Source of the DNA: Flavobacterium azizsancarii
GTDB taxonomy: Bacteria > Bacteroidota > Bacteroidia > Flavobacteriales > Flavobacteriaceae
Length of the DNA stretch: 64,000 nt
Assembly (NCBI RefSeq): GCF_027980145.1
Contig: NZ_JAMZNK010000010.1
Location: 81,281 to 145,280 of the forward strand
Direction: 5' to 3'
Below, one piece after another: positions 26,440-35,745 of this stretch (position 1 is its first letter; each line of letters begins with the position of its first letter). The notes below the pieces were generated by a model that worked only from the letters and a program-made list of their open reading frames with translations, searched no databases and was not told where the DNA came from. The translations under genes were made by a program, and so were the position numbers.

Positions 26440-27159
26440 ATGAACTTACGTATATACAAAACAACCGAAGAATTAACGCTGGATTTAGCCAATTACATTA
26501 TTGAGATTGCACAAACAGCAATAGAAAAAAACGACCGTTTTAATTTTGTGCTTACCGGAGGAAATTCACCTAAAGCACTTTATACTTTTCTAGCTACTGA
26601 ATACAGAAACAAAATCGACTGGAACAAGGTATTTTTCTTTTTTGGCGACGAACGTACTGTTCCTGCAAACGATGAAAACTATAACGGCTTAATGGCTAAA
26701 AGATCTTTTTTTGATATCTTAGAAACATCCGAAAATCATATTTTTTATGTCAATACTACTTTAGATCCTGAAGCCGCAGCCGCTGATTATAAAAGCAGAA
26801 TCGACAAACATTTTGACAACAATGATCTTGTTTTTGATTTAATTCTTTTAGGCATGGGAGATGATGCACACACAGCTTCTATTTTCCCGCATACTACTTT
26901 GGTTGCTGATACAGAAGCTACTGTAGCATCAGTATTTGTAGAAAAATTAAACACACATCGTATTAGCTTAACAGCTCCGTTAATCAATAAAGCGCTAAAT
27001 GTGGCATTTTTAGTTTTTGGAGCAAACAAAGCCGAAGCACTAAAACACGTAATTAAAGACGAGCAAAAAGAGGTGAACAACTACCCTTCTCAATTGATAC
27101 AGCCTATCGACGGAAAATTGACCTGGTTTGTTGATGAAGCAGCTTCCAGCTTGCTATAA
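26440..27159 (+). CDS. pgl: 6-phosphogluconolactonase
   Basis: A 239-residue cytosolic enzyme of the SOL/DevB type that hydrolyses 6-phosphogluconolactone. Visible: LTGGNSP (38-44), FFGDERTVP (68-76) and the ILLGMGDDAHTASIFPHT motif, which carries the catalytic region. The frame extends to a GTG at 26407, but that would start inside the zwf-pgl hairpin. The ATG at 26440, preceded by an A-rich stretch, gives the usual N-terminus MNLRIYKTTEEL and is chosen. Last gene of the gnd-zwf-pgl set; no terminator was recognised, and a repeat-filled region follows. Confidence 0.93.
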   Translation: MNLRIYKTTEELTLDLANYIIEIAQTAIEKNDRFNFVLTGGNSPKALYTFLATEYRNKIDWNKVFFFFGDERTVPANDENYNGLMAKRSFFDILETSENHIFYVNTTLDPEAAAADYKSRIDKHFDNNDLVFDLILLGMGDDAHTASIFPHTTLVADTEATVASVFVEKLNTHRISLTAPLINKALNVAFLVFGANKAEALKHVIKDEQKEVNNYPSQLIQPIDGKLTWFVDEAASSLL

Positions 27160-27522
27160 GGCGAGGTATCTCACAGAGATTCCCGGAGAGCTTTTTTGCC
27201 CACGGATTTTACGGACAAAACAGATTGACGCCGGTTTCTTTTTAATCTTTGTCAAAAAAAATCTGATAAATCTGCGAGAGAAAAAATTAGCCATAGATTC
27301 TTTTAATAAAAATTTCTCGCAGATTTAAAAAGATTTAAGCAGATAAGCGCAGATTATTTAATAAAAATCTAAAATTAAATCTGCTATAATCTGCTCCCGA
27401 TAGCTATCGGGACTGCGCGCAACAAAATCATTTTAATATTAATAGTCTTTGGCTGAACATTTCTTTACTTAGATTTTTTTGCCACAAATTTCACAAATTA
27501 GCACAAATTATTTTCTCACGCT
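27160..27522. repeat. repeat-filled intergenic region after pgl
   Basis: No gene is supported here. The region contains degenerate copies of the CGCAGATTTAAAAAGATTTA and AAATCTGCTATAATCTGC arms known from 11307-12015, and the 16-bp palindrome CCCGATAGCTATCGGG at 27396-27411. From 27421 it forms the first copy of a direct repeat. Confidence 0.7.
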
Positions 27523-27821
27523 CCCGATAGCTCAATGTCATTAAGTTAAGTTTTTTAAGGACAATTATGGCTAAAAAAATTCGCAAAGGCGCAAAGAAAA
27601 CGGATGTAAACTTGGCGGCTTTGCGACTTTGCGCGAGATCAATTAGACAAAAGCATCATAGCTTTTCCTTAACTTAATGACATTGCCCGATAGCTATCGG
27701 GACTACGTGAAACAAAATCATTTTAATCTTAATAGTCTTTGGCTGAACATTTCTTTACTTAGATTTTTTTGCCACAAATTTCACAAATTAGCACAAATTA
27801 TTTCTCACGCTCCCTATAGCT
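27421..27821. repeat. direct duplication (two ~111-bp copies) split by a MITE-like element
   Basis: Copy 1 (27421-27532) and copy 2 (27711-27821) are nearly identical. Both begin AACAAAATCATTTTAAT, contain AGTCTTTGGCTGAACATTTC and GCCACAAATTTCACAAATTA, and end in a CACGCTCC...ATAGCT stretch. The offset is 290 bp, and most of the intervening DNA is the 153-bp element at 27533-27685. Confidence 0.85.
27533..27685. mobile_element. 153-bp MITE-like element with 18-bp inverted termini and 10-bp flanking repeat
   Basis: The left end CAATGTCATTAAGTTAAG (27533-27550) is the exact reverse complement of the right end (27668-27685). The element is flanked on both sides by CCCGATAGCT (27523-27532 and 27686-27695), which looks like a 10-bp target-site duplication, although that word is also half of a local palindrome. 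The interior has a second palindrome built from CGCAAAGGCGCAAAG and CTTTGCGACTTTGCG and encodes nothing. No matching transposase is present in the window. Confidence 0.75.
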
Positions 27822-27940
27822 ATCGGGACTGCGTGAAAGAATCTTTTTAATGAGTGGCTAAAACTTAAGATAAAACATAAAAATCCGCGCTTATCCGCGT
27901 TTTCACGTAGTGAATCCGTATCATCCGTGGGCATACTATC

Positions 27941-30847
27941 TCAACGCAAGCAATTCCTTAAAATGCTTACCGGATGCTGTGCTTCCCTACTCGTTCCGTC
28001 AAAAATTTGATGGCGGCAGCTCGTTCCTGCGGCGGCGATTTTTACGTTTTCGGCAGTAGCACGGACTTTAGGGAATAAGGCATCCTCTCCCATTTGCATA
28101 CTTACCTGATAATGTTCTTTTTCGTAGCCAAATGATCCTGCCATTCCGCAACAGCCCGAATTATAGATAGTAACCGTATTATTCGTTGGCAAATTCAGCA
28201 TTGCGAAAGTCGCTTCTACCGAACTCAACGATTTCTGATGGCAATGCCCGTGAATTTTGATTTCCTTCTTTTCTTCTGAAAAAGAATCAGGTTTGATCTT
28301 ACCGTCTATAATTTCTTTTTTAAAGAATTCTTCGATCGTAAAAGCACTTTGTGCTACTTTCTGAGCGCTTTCTTTATCATCTGCCAAACGTAAATATTCG
28401 TCCCTAAAAGTCAAAATTGCCGATGGTTCTATACCTATCAAAGGTGCTTTCGCAGAAATTAAATCCTTGAAAATATTGACATTGATATTCGCGATCTTCT
28501 TTGCTTCTTCCAGAAATCCTTTCGACAAATAGGTTCTTCCGCTTTCTTCGTGATTTACAACCAGAACTTCGTAACCCAATTTGGTTAATAATTCGAAAGC
28601 ATCGATTCCGATATTGACATCGTAATAATTCGTAAATTCATCATTAAACAAATACACTTGTCCGTTCGGGAAATTATTTTGTTGTGGCTTATGGTTTTCA
28701 TACCATTTTTTAAACGTCTTTTTGGCTAGCAACGGAACTTGTCTTTCCGGTGCAATTCCCATACTTTTCTTCACCAGGGATTGATTCGAAATAAAATTCG
28801 TAATCGACGGAAACAAACTTCCCATTTTATTCAGTTTTGCATTGTGTGCAAAAATCTTATTTCGGGTCGAAAATCCGTTTGCTTTTTGATATTGGTATAA
28901 AAATTCTGCTTTTAAGGTTGCAACATCCACATTACTAGGACATTCACTTGCGCAAGCTTTACAGCTCACACACAACTCAAAAACTTCGTATAACTCCTTC
29001 TGATCGAATTTGTTTTCTTTCTCAGAATACGTTAAATATTCACGCAACGCATTCGCTCTCGCACGCGTTGTTTCTTTTTCGTTTTTTGTCGCACGATAAC
29101 TCGGACACATTGATCCTCCTGCCGATGGTAATTTTCTGCAATCTCCTGATCCGTTACATTTTTCGGCAGCACGCAAAATCCCTAAACTGTCTGAGAAATC
29201 CTGAAACGTCTTTATATCCGGTTCTGTCCTGCCTGAAATCACACGATGGTTTTCGTCCATCTTTAAAGCGTTGACAATCTTCCCGATATTCAAAACCGAA
29301 TTCGGATCAAACGTCAATTTGATTCTTTTCAGCAACTCATAATTGGTTTCGCCAATCATAAACGGAATAAATTCTCCGCGCACAATTCCGTCGCCGTGTT
29401 CACCGCTTAGCGAACCTCTGTATTTCTTTACCAAAATGGCCACATCGGTCGCAATGGTTCTAAAGAGTTTTAAATCTGATGTTTTCTTTAAATTCAAAAC
29501 CGGACGCAAGTGCAGTTCTCCCGCTCCGGCATGTGCGTAATAAATAGCGTCTTGTCCGTGGCGTAGCATCATGGCCGAAAACTCTGCAATATAAGCAGGT
29601 AAATCACTCAATTGAACTGCCGTATCCTCAATAGAATCAGCTGCTTTGTCATCGCCAACAATACTTCCTAAAAGTCCGAGACCGGCTTTTCTAAGTTCGT
29701 TTACTTTATCAATATCAGCACCGTATATTTTTACGAGCGCGTAACCAAAGTTATTTTTTTCTAAATCGGCCACTAAAGCATTTGCTTGATTTTCGGCATC
29801 TGCCGCATCATGTGAAGCGACTTCAAACATCATAATCGCTTTAGGTTCTCCAACCAGAAAAAATCTGTTTTTAATGTGTTCGCGACTTGTTTTTGTACAA
29901 TCTAAAATTGTATCGTCGATCATTTCGCAAGTATACAAATGATGTTTCATTGCTACTACGACAGATTCCAGCGATTCCTGAATACTATGATAATGCGCCA
30001 CGACCATAATATTATTCGCTGGCGGTAAATCATCAACTTTTAAAGTAATTTCGGTTGTAAAAACCAGCGTTCCCTCGCTTCCGCAAAGTAATTTCCCTAC
30101 GTTTATTGTGGGTTCAGTTCCGCCAAACAAATCCGATTTTAATAGAATATCAACGGCATAACCTGTATTTCGTCTGTGAATTTCCGGTTTTGGAAACTCC
30201 TTGATAATTTCGTCCTGCGTTGCTTTTACCGAAAGTTCCTCATAAAGACTTTTATATATTTTATTTTCTAAAGTATCTCCTTTGGTTTTTGCAATAAATT
30301 CCGCCGAAGTCAACTCGTTAAAAACCACCTGAGAACCATCGCTTAAAAGTCCTTTGATTTCGACAATTTTATCGCGCGTCACACCATAACGAATCGAAGT
30401 CGTTCCCGAAGAATTATTGCCCACCATTCCGCCAATCATACAACGGTTTGTGGTTGAAGTGTTAGGTCCGAAAAAAACGCCATGTGGTTTCAGAAATAAA
30501 TTCAGTTCATCACGAATTACACCGGGCTGAACTGTAACCGTTTTTTTAATGGGGTCGAAATTCAGGATTTTGGTAAAGTTTTTCGAAACATCGACCACAA
30601 TTCCGTCACCAACCGTTTGTCCGGCAAGTGAAGTTCCTGCCGTTCTGGGCGTAATCGAAATATGATGCTGCGCCGCAAACCGAATCACTTTACTGATATC
30701 TTCGATAGTTTTAGGAACAGAAACCGCTTTTGGTCGAATTCTGTACACCGAAGCATCGGTCGAATAAAGCGTTTTATGAAGATCATCGTATAAAAGTGTT
30801 CCTTCTAATGACGTTGCTAATTGTTCTAACTCCTTATTTATTGACAT
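27941..30847 (-). CDS. FAD-linked oxidase fused to Fe-S/CCG domains (D-2-hydroxyacid dehydrogenase type)
   Basis: A 968-residue fusion. The N-terminal FAD-binding (BBE/GlcD-like) domain includes PRTAGTSLAGQTVGDG, and the FAD-oxidase C domain reaches about residue 520 (SGEHGDGIVRGEF). A ferredoxin-like part follows with CNGSGDCRKL and CVSCKACASECP. The C-terminal half is GlpC/CCG-like, with HCHQKSL and a CCG motif at GCCGMAGSFG (about residue 898). This equals GlcD and GlpC in one chain, as in D-lactate or D-2-hydroxyglutarate dehydrogenases that pass electrons to the respiratory chain. The substrate is not determinable. No signal peptide; probably peripheral on the inner membrane. The gene is alone. 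Confidence 0.88.
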   Translation of the reverse strand: MSINKELEQLATSLEGTLLYDDLHKTLYSTDASVYRIRPKAVSVPKTIEDISKVIRFAAQHHISITPRTAGTSLAGQTVGDGIVVDVSKNFTKILNFDPIKKTVTVQPGVIRDELNLFLKPHGVFFGPNTSTTNRCMIGGMVGNNSSGTTSIRYGVTRDKIVEIKGLLSDGSQVVFNELTSAEFIAKTKGDTLENKIYKSLYEELSVKATQDEIIKEFPKPEIHRRNTGYAVDILLKSDLFGGTEPTINVGKLLCGSEGTLVFTTEITLKVDDLPPANNIMVVAHYHSIQESLESVVVAMKHHLYTCEMIDDTILDCTKTSREHIKNRFFLVGEPKAIMMFEVASHDAADAENQANALVADLEKNNFGYALVKIYGADIDKVNELRKAGLGLLGSIVGDDKAADSIEDTAVQLSDLPAYIAEFSAMMLRHGQDAIYYAHAGAGELHLRPVLNLKKTSDLKLFRTIATDVAILVKKYRGSLSGEHGDGIVRGEFIPFMIGETNYELLKRIKLTFDPNSVLNIGKIVNALKMDENHRVISGRTEPDIKTFQDFSDSLGILRAAEKCNGSGDCRKLPSAGGSMCPSYRATKNEKETTRARANALREYLTYSEKENKFDQKELYEVFELCVSCKACASECPSNVDVATLKAEFLYQYQKANGFSTRNKIFAHNAKLNKMGSLFPSITNFISNQSLVKKSMGIAPERQVPLLAKKTFKKWYENHKPQQNNFPNGQVYLFNDEFTNYYDVNIGIDAFELLTKLGYEVLVVNHEESGRTYLSKGFLEEAKKIANINVNIFKDLISAKAPLIGIEPSAILTFRDEYLRLADDKESAQKVAQSAFTIEEFFKKEIIDGKIKPDSFSEEKKEIKIHGHCHQKSLSSVEATFAMLNLPTNNTVTIYNSGCCGMAGSFGYEKEHYQVSMQMGEDALFPKVRATAENVKIAAAGTSCRHQIFDGTSREAQHPVSILRNCLR

Positions 30848-31224
30848 TATCGCTGAATTTATGGCTTTCTTTCAGTTACAAAAATAGTTATTTTTTAAGG
30901 TTCAGAGGTGCAAAGTGCCAAAGGTTCAGAGGTTTTCTTTTCTTTGGCTTTCCTGAGTTGGAATTTATTATTTATTATTTAGAATTTATACACTCAATTG
31001 TGACCCTGAGCGAATTCGAAGGCTAATGAAAACTACATTAAATCCTTACCAAAAATTGGAATGTAGAATTAAAAAAAAATAATTTACCGCTAAGGACGCT
31101 AAGGTTTACGCAAAGTTCACAAAGACTTTGTCGTTATTTCGCTTTGCTTTAAGATCGCTAAGGGATTGTGGAAATAAGGCATGCAGAAAATTAGAATTTG
31201 TAATTTATCAGCGCGACTATTAAT
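30848..31224. other. intergenic region with degenerate repeats, no gene
   Basis: Contains GGTTCAGAGGTGCAAAG-type words, a CCCTGAGCGAATTCGAAGG fragment of the palindromic repeat family (about 31003), and TACCGCTAAGGACGCTAAGG with inverted partners up to about 31165. No codable stretch is convincing. Confidence 0.5.
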
Positions 31225-31668
31225 TTAAAAATTTTCACAAACATAAGGCGCTTCAAGAATAACTCTATATGACATAAAAACACATCCAAAAGAAGTTCCT
31301 TCTATTCCCTCAATAATTAACCAGCTTAGAATTCCTTTACTTATAAGCTGATATAGTTCATATTCAATAAATTCAGGACTATAATTTAATTTTCGATATT
31401 CAGGATGGGTTCTAATAAATTCTGAAAATTTCCATTGTGAAAACTCAATTTCATTTCCTCCAATATCATAAGCATAAATGACTCCGTCTTTTTCAGCTGT
31501 ACAGCCACTTCCGTGAAACCAATATTCAATTCCGTCAATCGATCCTATTCTCTCAAAAAAAGTATGAGAAAATGAACATGGATTTATGTCTTGTTTGTAT
31601 TTGTCCTTTAGTAAAACTTCAAAATTCCTAATGAACTTGATGTAATCTGTTAAGATTTGTTCTATCAT
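31225..31668 (-). CDS. small protein of unknown function, possibly DUF6896-like
   Basis: A 147-residue soluble protein. The frame continues upstream to 31716, but the ATG at 31668 is preceded by GGAGTAATT, a good ribosome-binding site, and starts MIEQILTDYIKF. The middle contains GIEYWFHGSGCTAEKDGVIYAYDIGG, a conserved-looking Cys/Gly core, followed by a helical segment (EFIEYELYQLISKG). This pattern reminds me of DUF6896-type proteins, which often sit near toxin-immunity genes; I am not certain. It stands at the start of a patch of small unknown and broken genes. Confidence 0.6.
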   Translation of the reverse strand: MIEQILTDYIKFIRNFEVLLKDKYKQDINPCSFSHTFFERIGSIDGIEYWFHGSGCTAEKDGVIYAYDIGGNEIEFSQWKFSEFIRTHPEYRKLNYSPEFIEYELYQLISKGILSWLIIEGIEGTSFGCVFMSYRVILEAPYVCENF

Positions 31669-31926
31669 AATTACTCCAAAATTAAATGGAAAATATTGGA
31701 TTCGCAACTCTGTCAAATTTTTAATAAAACATTTTTAAATATATTATTTTTCTTACTTATTGATTATGTTCCTTTTTTGATATCTTTGCTATTCTTAAAT
31801 CTTCACATTGAGAATTAAATAAATTTGCCCTTGCGGTATGATGGTATATTGTAATCAACAATAATGTTCTTAAAGACATATAACATCTTATTTACATGGG
31901 TTTTACATTCAAAAAAATGTCAAGTT

Positions 31927-32118
31927 ATGAGTACAAAAAACCTTTCGAAAGAAGCCGAATTCAGGCTTATGTCTTTTTTCAACAACACCATCGCGCCAGA
32001 TCAAATGGCGAAAGCACTAAGGCAGGTAAATTTTAGTTATTTACATTTCACTAAAAATGATTTTATTTTGATAGGGTTAGAAAATAGAAATTTTAATATG
32101 AATGGGAACTATCTTTAG
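31927..32118 (+). CDS. short protein, probably C-terminally altered
   Basis: A 63-residue frame starting MSTKNLSKEAEFRLMSFF and containing NTIAPDQMAKALRQVNF. This opening resembles short helical proteins common in Bacteroidota, but I remember those as continuing with a Leu-rich helix. Here the frame switches to YLHFTKNDFILIGLENRNF and stops, so the end may result from a deletion or recombination. An ATG further upstream (31864) would add residues that look non-native. Low confidence that it is functional. Confidence 0.4.
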   Translation: MSTKNLSKEAEFRLMSFFNNTIAPDQMAKALRQVNFSYLHFTKNDFILIGLENRNFNMNGNYL

Positions 32119-32521
32119 TTATCTTCTAATTAAGATGGATCAAAATCAACTAATAGGTTTCTGGCTTTTTTATAATAGCTTCTATGACGCAAGAGTTTTT
32201 GCAGATTTTGATAGTGATGGTGAATTAGATTATTTAGATTGGGGTGTCAGAAAAATAAGATAAGTCTTTATAATATCGAAAAAGATTCATTAAAAGAGAG
32301 TACGAATAAACTTATATTTGTTTTACCAACTAAAGGACAGACTGAATATGAAGATACTCATGGTATAAGTAATGAATGGTATTCTATAGTTGACAAAAGT
32401 AGATCAAACTGGTTTTTTAAATTTTGATCACAATAAATCGTTATCCGAAATAATAAAATTTGATGATAGCACAAAGAAAAGCATGAGAGAAATTAAGAAT
32501 GAACAGAACAAAAAAAAATGA
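32102..32521 (+). pseudogene. frameshifted gene of unknown function
   Basis: Three short frames join into one plausible protein. Frame A runs from ATG 32102 and contains FWLFYNSFYDARVFADFDSD, then stops at 32263. Frame B overlaps it from about 32239 (KISLYNIEKDSLKESTNK, later GISNEWYSIVDKSRSNWFF) to 32427. Frame C continues from about 32426 (DHNKSLSEIIKFDDSTKK) to a TGA at 32521. Composition is coding-like throughout, and no single frame covers it, so at least two indels are needed. Sequencing error is an alternative. The family is not recognised. Confidence 0.55.
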
Positions 32522-32609
32522 GTTGATAAATTGCTTAGATCTTTTGAAGTCTGGTAAAACTATTCATAAAAAACAGAGATAAAATAAAAAAACATTAACA
32601 TTAAAACAA

Positions 32610-33062
32610 ATGAATAATTTAAAAAATAATACAACTCTTGCTATTTGCTCATTAGTAATTATCATTGTTATGAATGCTTGCTCTTCAAAGTATATTAAAC
32701 TTGTAAGTCCAGATACAAAAACTGAGTTCGGTATTACTCTAACCTCACCTTCAAGAGGTGTTTTTTTTGTAGAAAATCAGAAAATTCCAGCTTCAAAAAA
32801 CAAAATTGAAATCCATACGAAAGTAGCAAACTCTCTTTACAATAATTATGGCCCAGCAACTGATAATAGATTCATAGGAAGAACAAATGCCCGACAATTA
32901 AAATTTGTAACTAACAATAAAACCTATCTAATAGATATTACAAAGCTTCAGAAAAGAACAGCAATGGTTATTTTTGATGGAAAAAATAAACCTATTATAG
33001 AATACAATAGTAAAAGATACAATGCCAGCATCGAAAAGTATTTCATTGGTAAATCCAAATAA
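32610..33062 (+). CDS. putative lipoprotein of unknown function
   Basis: A 150-residue protein. The hydrophobic N-terminus (LAICSLVIIIVMNAC) ends in a lipobox-like MNAC with Cys24, followed by SSKYIK, so it is probably a lipoprotein. The mature part looks all-beta (IKLVSPDTKTEFGITLTSP, MVIFDGKNKPIIEYNSKRY). No known family recognised. It belongs to the accessory patch between 31.2 and 34.0 kb. Confidence 0.7.
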   Translation: MNNLKNNTTLAICSLVIIIVMNACSSKYIKLVSPDTKTEFGITLTSPSRGVFFVENQKIPASKNKIEIHTKVANSLYNNYGPATDNRFIGRTNARQLKFVTNNKTYLIDITKLQKRTAMVIFDGKNKPIIEYNSKRYNASIEKYFIGKSK

Positions 33063-33140
33063 AACAAGGAAAACATTTAAATTTCACATAAACACACGCA
33101 CTATATTAGCTTACAATTTTTAAATATTTATTGAAATAAA

Positions 33141-34037
33141 ATGGCAACAGACGGAATAAAAATAATTGACGGAGACTTAGCACGAGATACCTACGAGCAA
33201 ATAATGGATTTATATGATAGTGATGCAAGTACTGAAACCATTAAAAAAGAAATTCCTTTTATTAAAGAAGATTACGGAAAGGAAACCGATTTTTATCACG
33301 AAATATTTGTGACTTCTTACGCACTTGCATTTTGGGAAATTGGAGAAATGACAGAAGATATTATTGAAGAAGTAAAACGAGTGATTGAATTAAAAGCCGG
33401 CGTTAAAGTATGGACAGAGGAATGTGATATAAACGAAGGTAAAAAAAGACAAAAAGAACTTGATAAACTTATAAAGAAGATTAGTCAACCCAATTTGAAA
33501 ATTAGGAAAAGAAAAAAATACAGATTAATTAAAAACCTTTATTTTCAACCTGACGACTTATTAACGTTTCAACTTTCAGACCAAAATTATTATGCCATAA
33601 TCTGTGCAAAAATAACGCAACATAGAGGACAATGCACGTATGATTTAGTTGCTACAACCTATAAAGGAAAAAATAAACCAACTGTTGAGGATTTGAAATC
33701 TTGCTTTATTGCAGGACAGAAAATTGGATCTGGTTATGACTGGAAAACAACTTTACTACAACAGCCAAACGTTGATGAAATTTGGGAATATGTGAATCGA
33801 GACAATTTTTTCTTCGGACTTTCTTATAGTTTGGTTACTCATAGAGATATGATTTCGTTCAAAGATAAGTTTGAAATTGTTGGTAAACTCAAAATAAAAG
33901 AGAGTTTTAAAAGAGATGCCGGATACGGATACGAATCTTCTTTTGATCGATTTGAAAAAATTTTTATAGACCTTGACAATCATATTACCATATTCAGAGA
34001 ACAAAAATATCCCGTGTCTTTACTTTGTGAATTTTGA
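33141..34037 (+). CDS. protein of unknown function, possibly an immunity-type protein
   Basis: A 298-residue soluble acidic protein without signal peptide. The N-terminal third is helical and Asp/Glu-rich (YEQIMDLYDSDASTETIKK, FYHEIFVTSYALAFWEIGEM). A basic linker (KIRKRKKYRLIK) leads to a beta-rich part with DDLLTFQLSDQNYYAIICAK and YDLVATTYKGKNKPTVEDL. The segment starting at DDLLTF resembles the barrel of Imm26-like immunity proteins, but only loosely. No toxin gene is adjacent. Convergent with the DUF3137 gene 15 bp away. Confidence 0.65.
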   Translation: MATDGIKIIDGDLARDTYEQIMDLYDSDASTETIKKEIPFIKEDYGKETDFYHEIFVTSYALAFWEIGEMTEDIIEEVKRVIELKAGVKVWTEECDINEGKKRQKELDKLIKKISQPNLKIRKRKKYRLIKNLYFQPDDLLTFQLSDQNYYAIICAKITQHRGQCTYDLVATTYKGKNKPTVEDLKSCFIAGQKIGSGYDWKTTLLQQPNVDEIWEYVNRDNFFFGLSYSLVTHRDMISFKDKFEIVGKLKIKESFKRDAGYGYESSFDRFEKIFIDLDNHITIFREQKYPVSLLCEF

Positions 34038-34052
34038 TTTTTATAAATTACC

Positions 34053-35009
34053 CTACTCCTTCCCCCAAATCCTGGTATTCAAATCCAGCTCATGAACAAT
34101 ATCATGCATAAACTGAACAATCGAAAGATCATCTGTAAGTAAATCAGGAACTAAAAGCGAAGTATGAATAGGCGCTTCGAAGTAATTAGTGCTTAACGGG
34201 AAAGCGATATACATTTTTGAACTTATAAACGAGATCGAAATTGTTTCCTTGGATTTGTTGTTTAGGTTCAGAATTCTTTCCATCATGGCGGGCGTTAAGA
34301 TATATCTTGCCTCGATTTGATTTCTCGAATACGTAACAAACTGATTATCAAAATCGGAATTTTCTAACTGTACAATTTCGGTATTTCCAAAACTAAAAAC
34401 ATTTTTAGAGAACCATGCGCCAACCGTATTCCCAAAACTTTTTGGACGAACGACTGTAGAAACCGTAAAATTTTTATTAAAATCAGCTACAAAAATAATT
34501 CCTTTAAAGATGTTATGCCATTCCGTGCGTGTTCCATTTTTGGTTTGTGTTTCGGTTTTATATTCGGCATGCACTTCGGCAAATGAGAAAGAAGTTTTAT
34601 CGACAGTTCCGGTTATTAAATCCTGCGTTTTATAGCGATCCGGTTCTGTTGTAAAAAGATCCGAATTTATAAATTCATTTTCAGGAAGTCCGCTTTGAGG
34701 TATAAAAGTGAGGCTTTCGTTGATGTTTTTTAATGCCGTTGCCACAACATTCGTTTTATAAGATACTTTGTATTTTCGCGCATCACCATCGATCTGAAAA
34801 AGCATTACAATCCCAACAATTATAGGAATCAAACTTAATATAAAAGCAACACTAGCAGCTCCCACAAGTAGGCCGCCCACGATAAGTACTACCGCAATCC
34901 CAAATACAGTATAACAAACAGTATAAGTCGACGCGATTTTTTTTCTGTCGACCTCTAATGTATTCAAAATCTCTTGTAAGGCTGGATTATTAGTGATTTC
35001 TGAATCCAT
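34053..35009 (-). CDS. DUF3137 membrane protein
   Basis: A 318-residue protein with two adjacent N-terminal membrane helices (about 26-70, CYTVFGIAVVLIVGGLLVGA then VAFILSLIPIIVGIVMLFQI) and a soluble C-terminal domain. The latter contains the DUF3137 pattern: FAEVHAEYKTETQTKNG, then FKGIIFVADFNKNF, then MYIAFPLSTNYFEA. DUF3137 genes frequently follow lemA, and here the start codon overlaps the lemA stop (TAATG), so the two are translated together. The biochemical role is unknown. Confidence 0.85.
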   Translation of the reverse strand: MDSEITNNPALQEILNTLEVDRKKIASTYTVCYTVFGIAVVLIVGGLLVGAASVAFILSLIPIIVGIVMLFQIDGDARKYKVSYKTNVVATALKNINESLTFIPQSGLPENEFINSDLFTTEPDRYKTQDLITGTVDKTSFSFAEVHAEYKTETQTKNGTRTEWHNIFKGIIFVADFNKNFTVSTVVRPKSFGNTVGAWFSKNVFSFGNTEIVQLENSDFDNQFVTYSRNQIEARYILTPAMMERILNLNNKSKETISISFISSKMYIAFPLSTNYFEAPIHTSLLVPDLLTDDLSIVQFMHDIVHELDLNTRIWGKE

Positions 35010-35566
35010 TAATTATTAAAAAGTTCTTTTGCACTAATATTTTTACGTTCTTCTTCTGCCGTTGCCAAAACTTGAATTGGAGTATAACTCAGCATTCCTG
35101 CAAATAAATTGCCTGGAAACATCATAATAGCGTTATTAAAATCTGTAACTACAGCATTGTAAGTTCTTCTGGCTGCCGCAATTTGTTCTTCGCTTTCTGT
35201 CCAGGTCGTTTGCAAATTAGTAAAGCTTGAGTTCGCCTTTAGATCGGGATAATTCTCAACATTTACCATTAAACCTCTTACAGTAGTACTCAATTCAGCA
35301 TCAAGACTGGCTTTTTCTGTATCGCTAATCGCTCCGGAAGTTGCTTTGGCACGAAGCTCCACAATTTTAGTCAATGTACTTTGTTCGTAATTGGTATATT
35401 GTTTTACAATTTCAACCAAATTCGGGATTAGATCAAAACGTTTTTTCAGCATTACATCGATTGCCGAAAAAGCATTCGTTACCTGATTTCTTTTTCCGAT
35501 AAGTGAATTGTAATAAAATATCCACAAAAATATAAAGATGATAATAATTGGTAATATGACAAACAT
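35009..35566 (-). CDS. lemA: LemA family protein
   Basis: A 185-residue protein with one N-terminal membrane helix (VILPIIIIFIFLWIFYYNSL), the LemA signature KRNQVTNAFSAIDVMLKKRF with DLIPNLVEIVKQY, and a long helical bundle in which AAARRTYNAVVTDFNNAI is highly typical. It is an anchored helical protein of unknown function. The stop overlaps the start of the DUF3137 gene downstream, so the pair forms an operon. Confidence 0.93.
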   Translation of the reverse strand: MFVILPIIIIFIFLWIFYYNSLIGKRNQVTNAFSAIDVMLKKRFDLIPNLVEIVKQYTNYEQSTLTKIVELRAKATSGAISDTEKASLDAELSTTVRGLMVNVENYPDLKANSSFTNLQTTWTESEEQIAAARRTYNAVVTDFNNAIMMFPGNLFAGMLSYTPIQVLATAEEERKNISAKELFNN

Positions 35567-35589
35567 GAATTTAGTTTTATTAGTTTGGT

Positions 35590-35597
35590 CAAATATA
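35590..35597 (-). promoter_or_regulatory. -7-type promoter element of lemA
   Basis: Reads TATATTTG on the minus strand, an exact TAnnTTTG match 23 bp upstream of the lemA ATG. Confidence 0.5.
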
Positions 35598-35745
35598 AAT
35601 AAAAACGAAATAATACTACGTTTAATTTTGTAAACTAAATCTCACTTTTGAGAAATCTATAAATTTTCCTGAAACAAGAGCTGAAATTTACAACCTTAAG
35701 TTTTGGAAACCACGAAATTACCTTAAAAAAATAAGAGGGCTCCTA

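Noticed and set aside
27128..27328. 66-codon plus-strand frame behind pgl
   Set aside because: It overlaps the pgl end and then runs through the TCTGCG-type repeats; no support for a protein.
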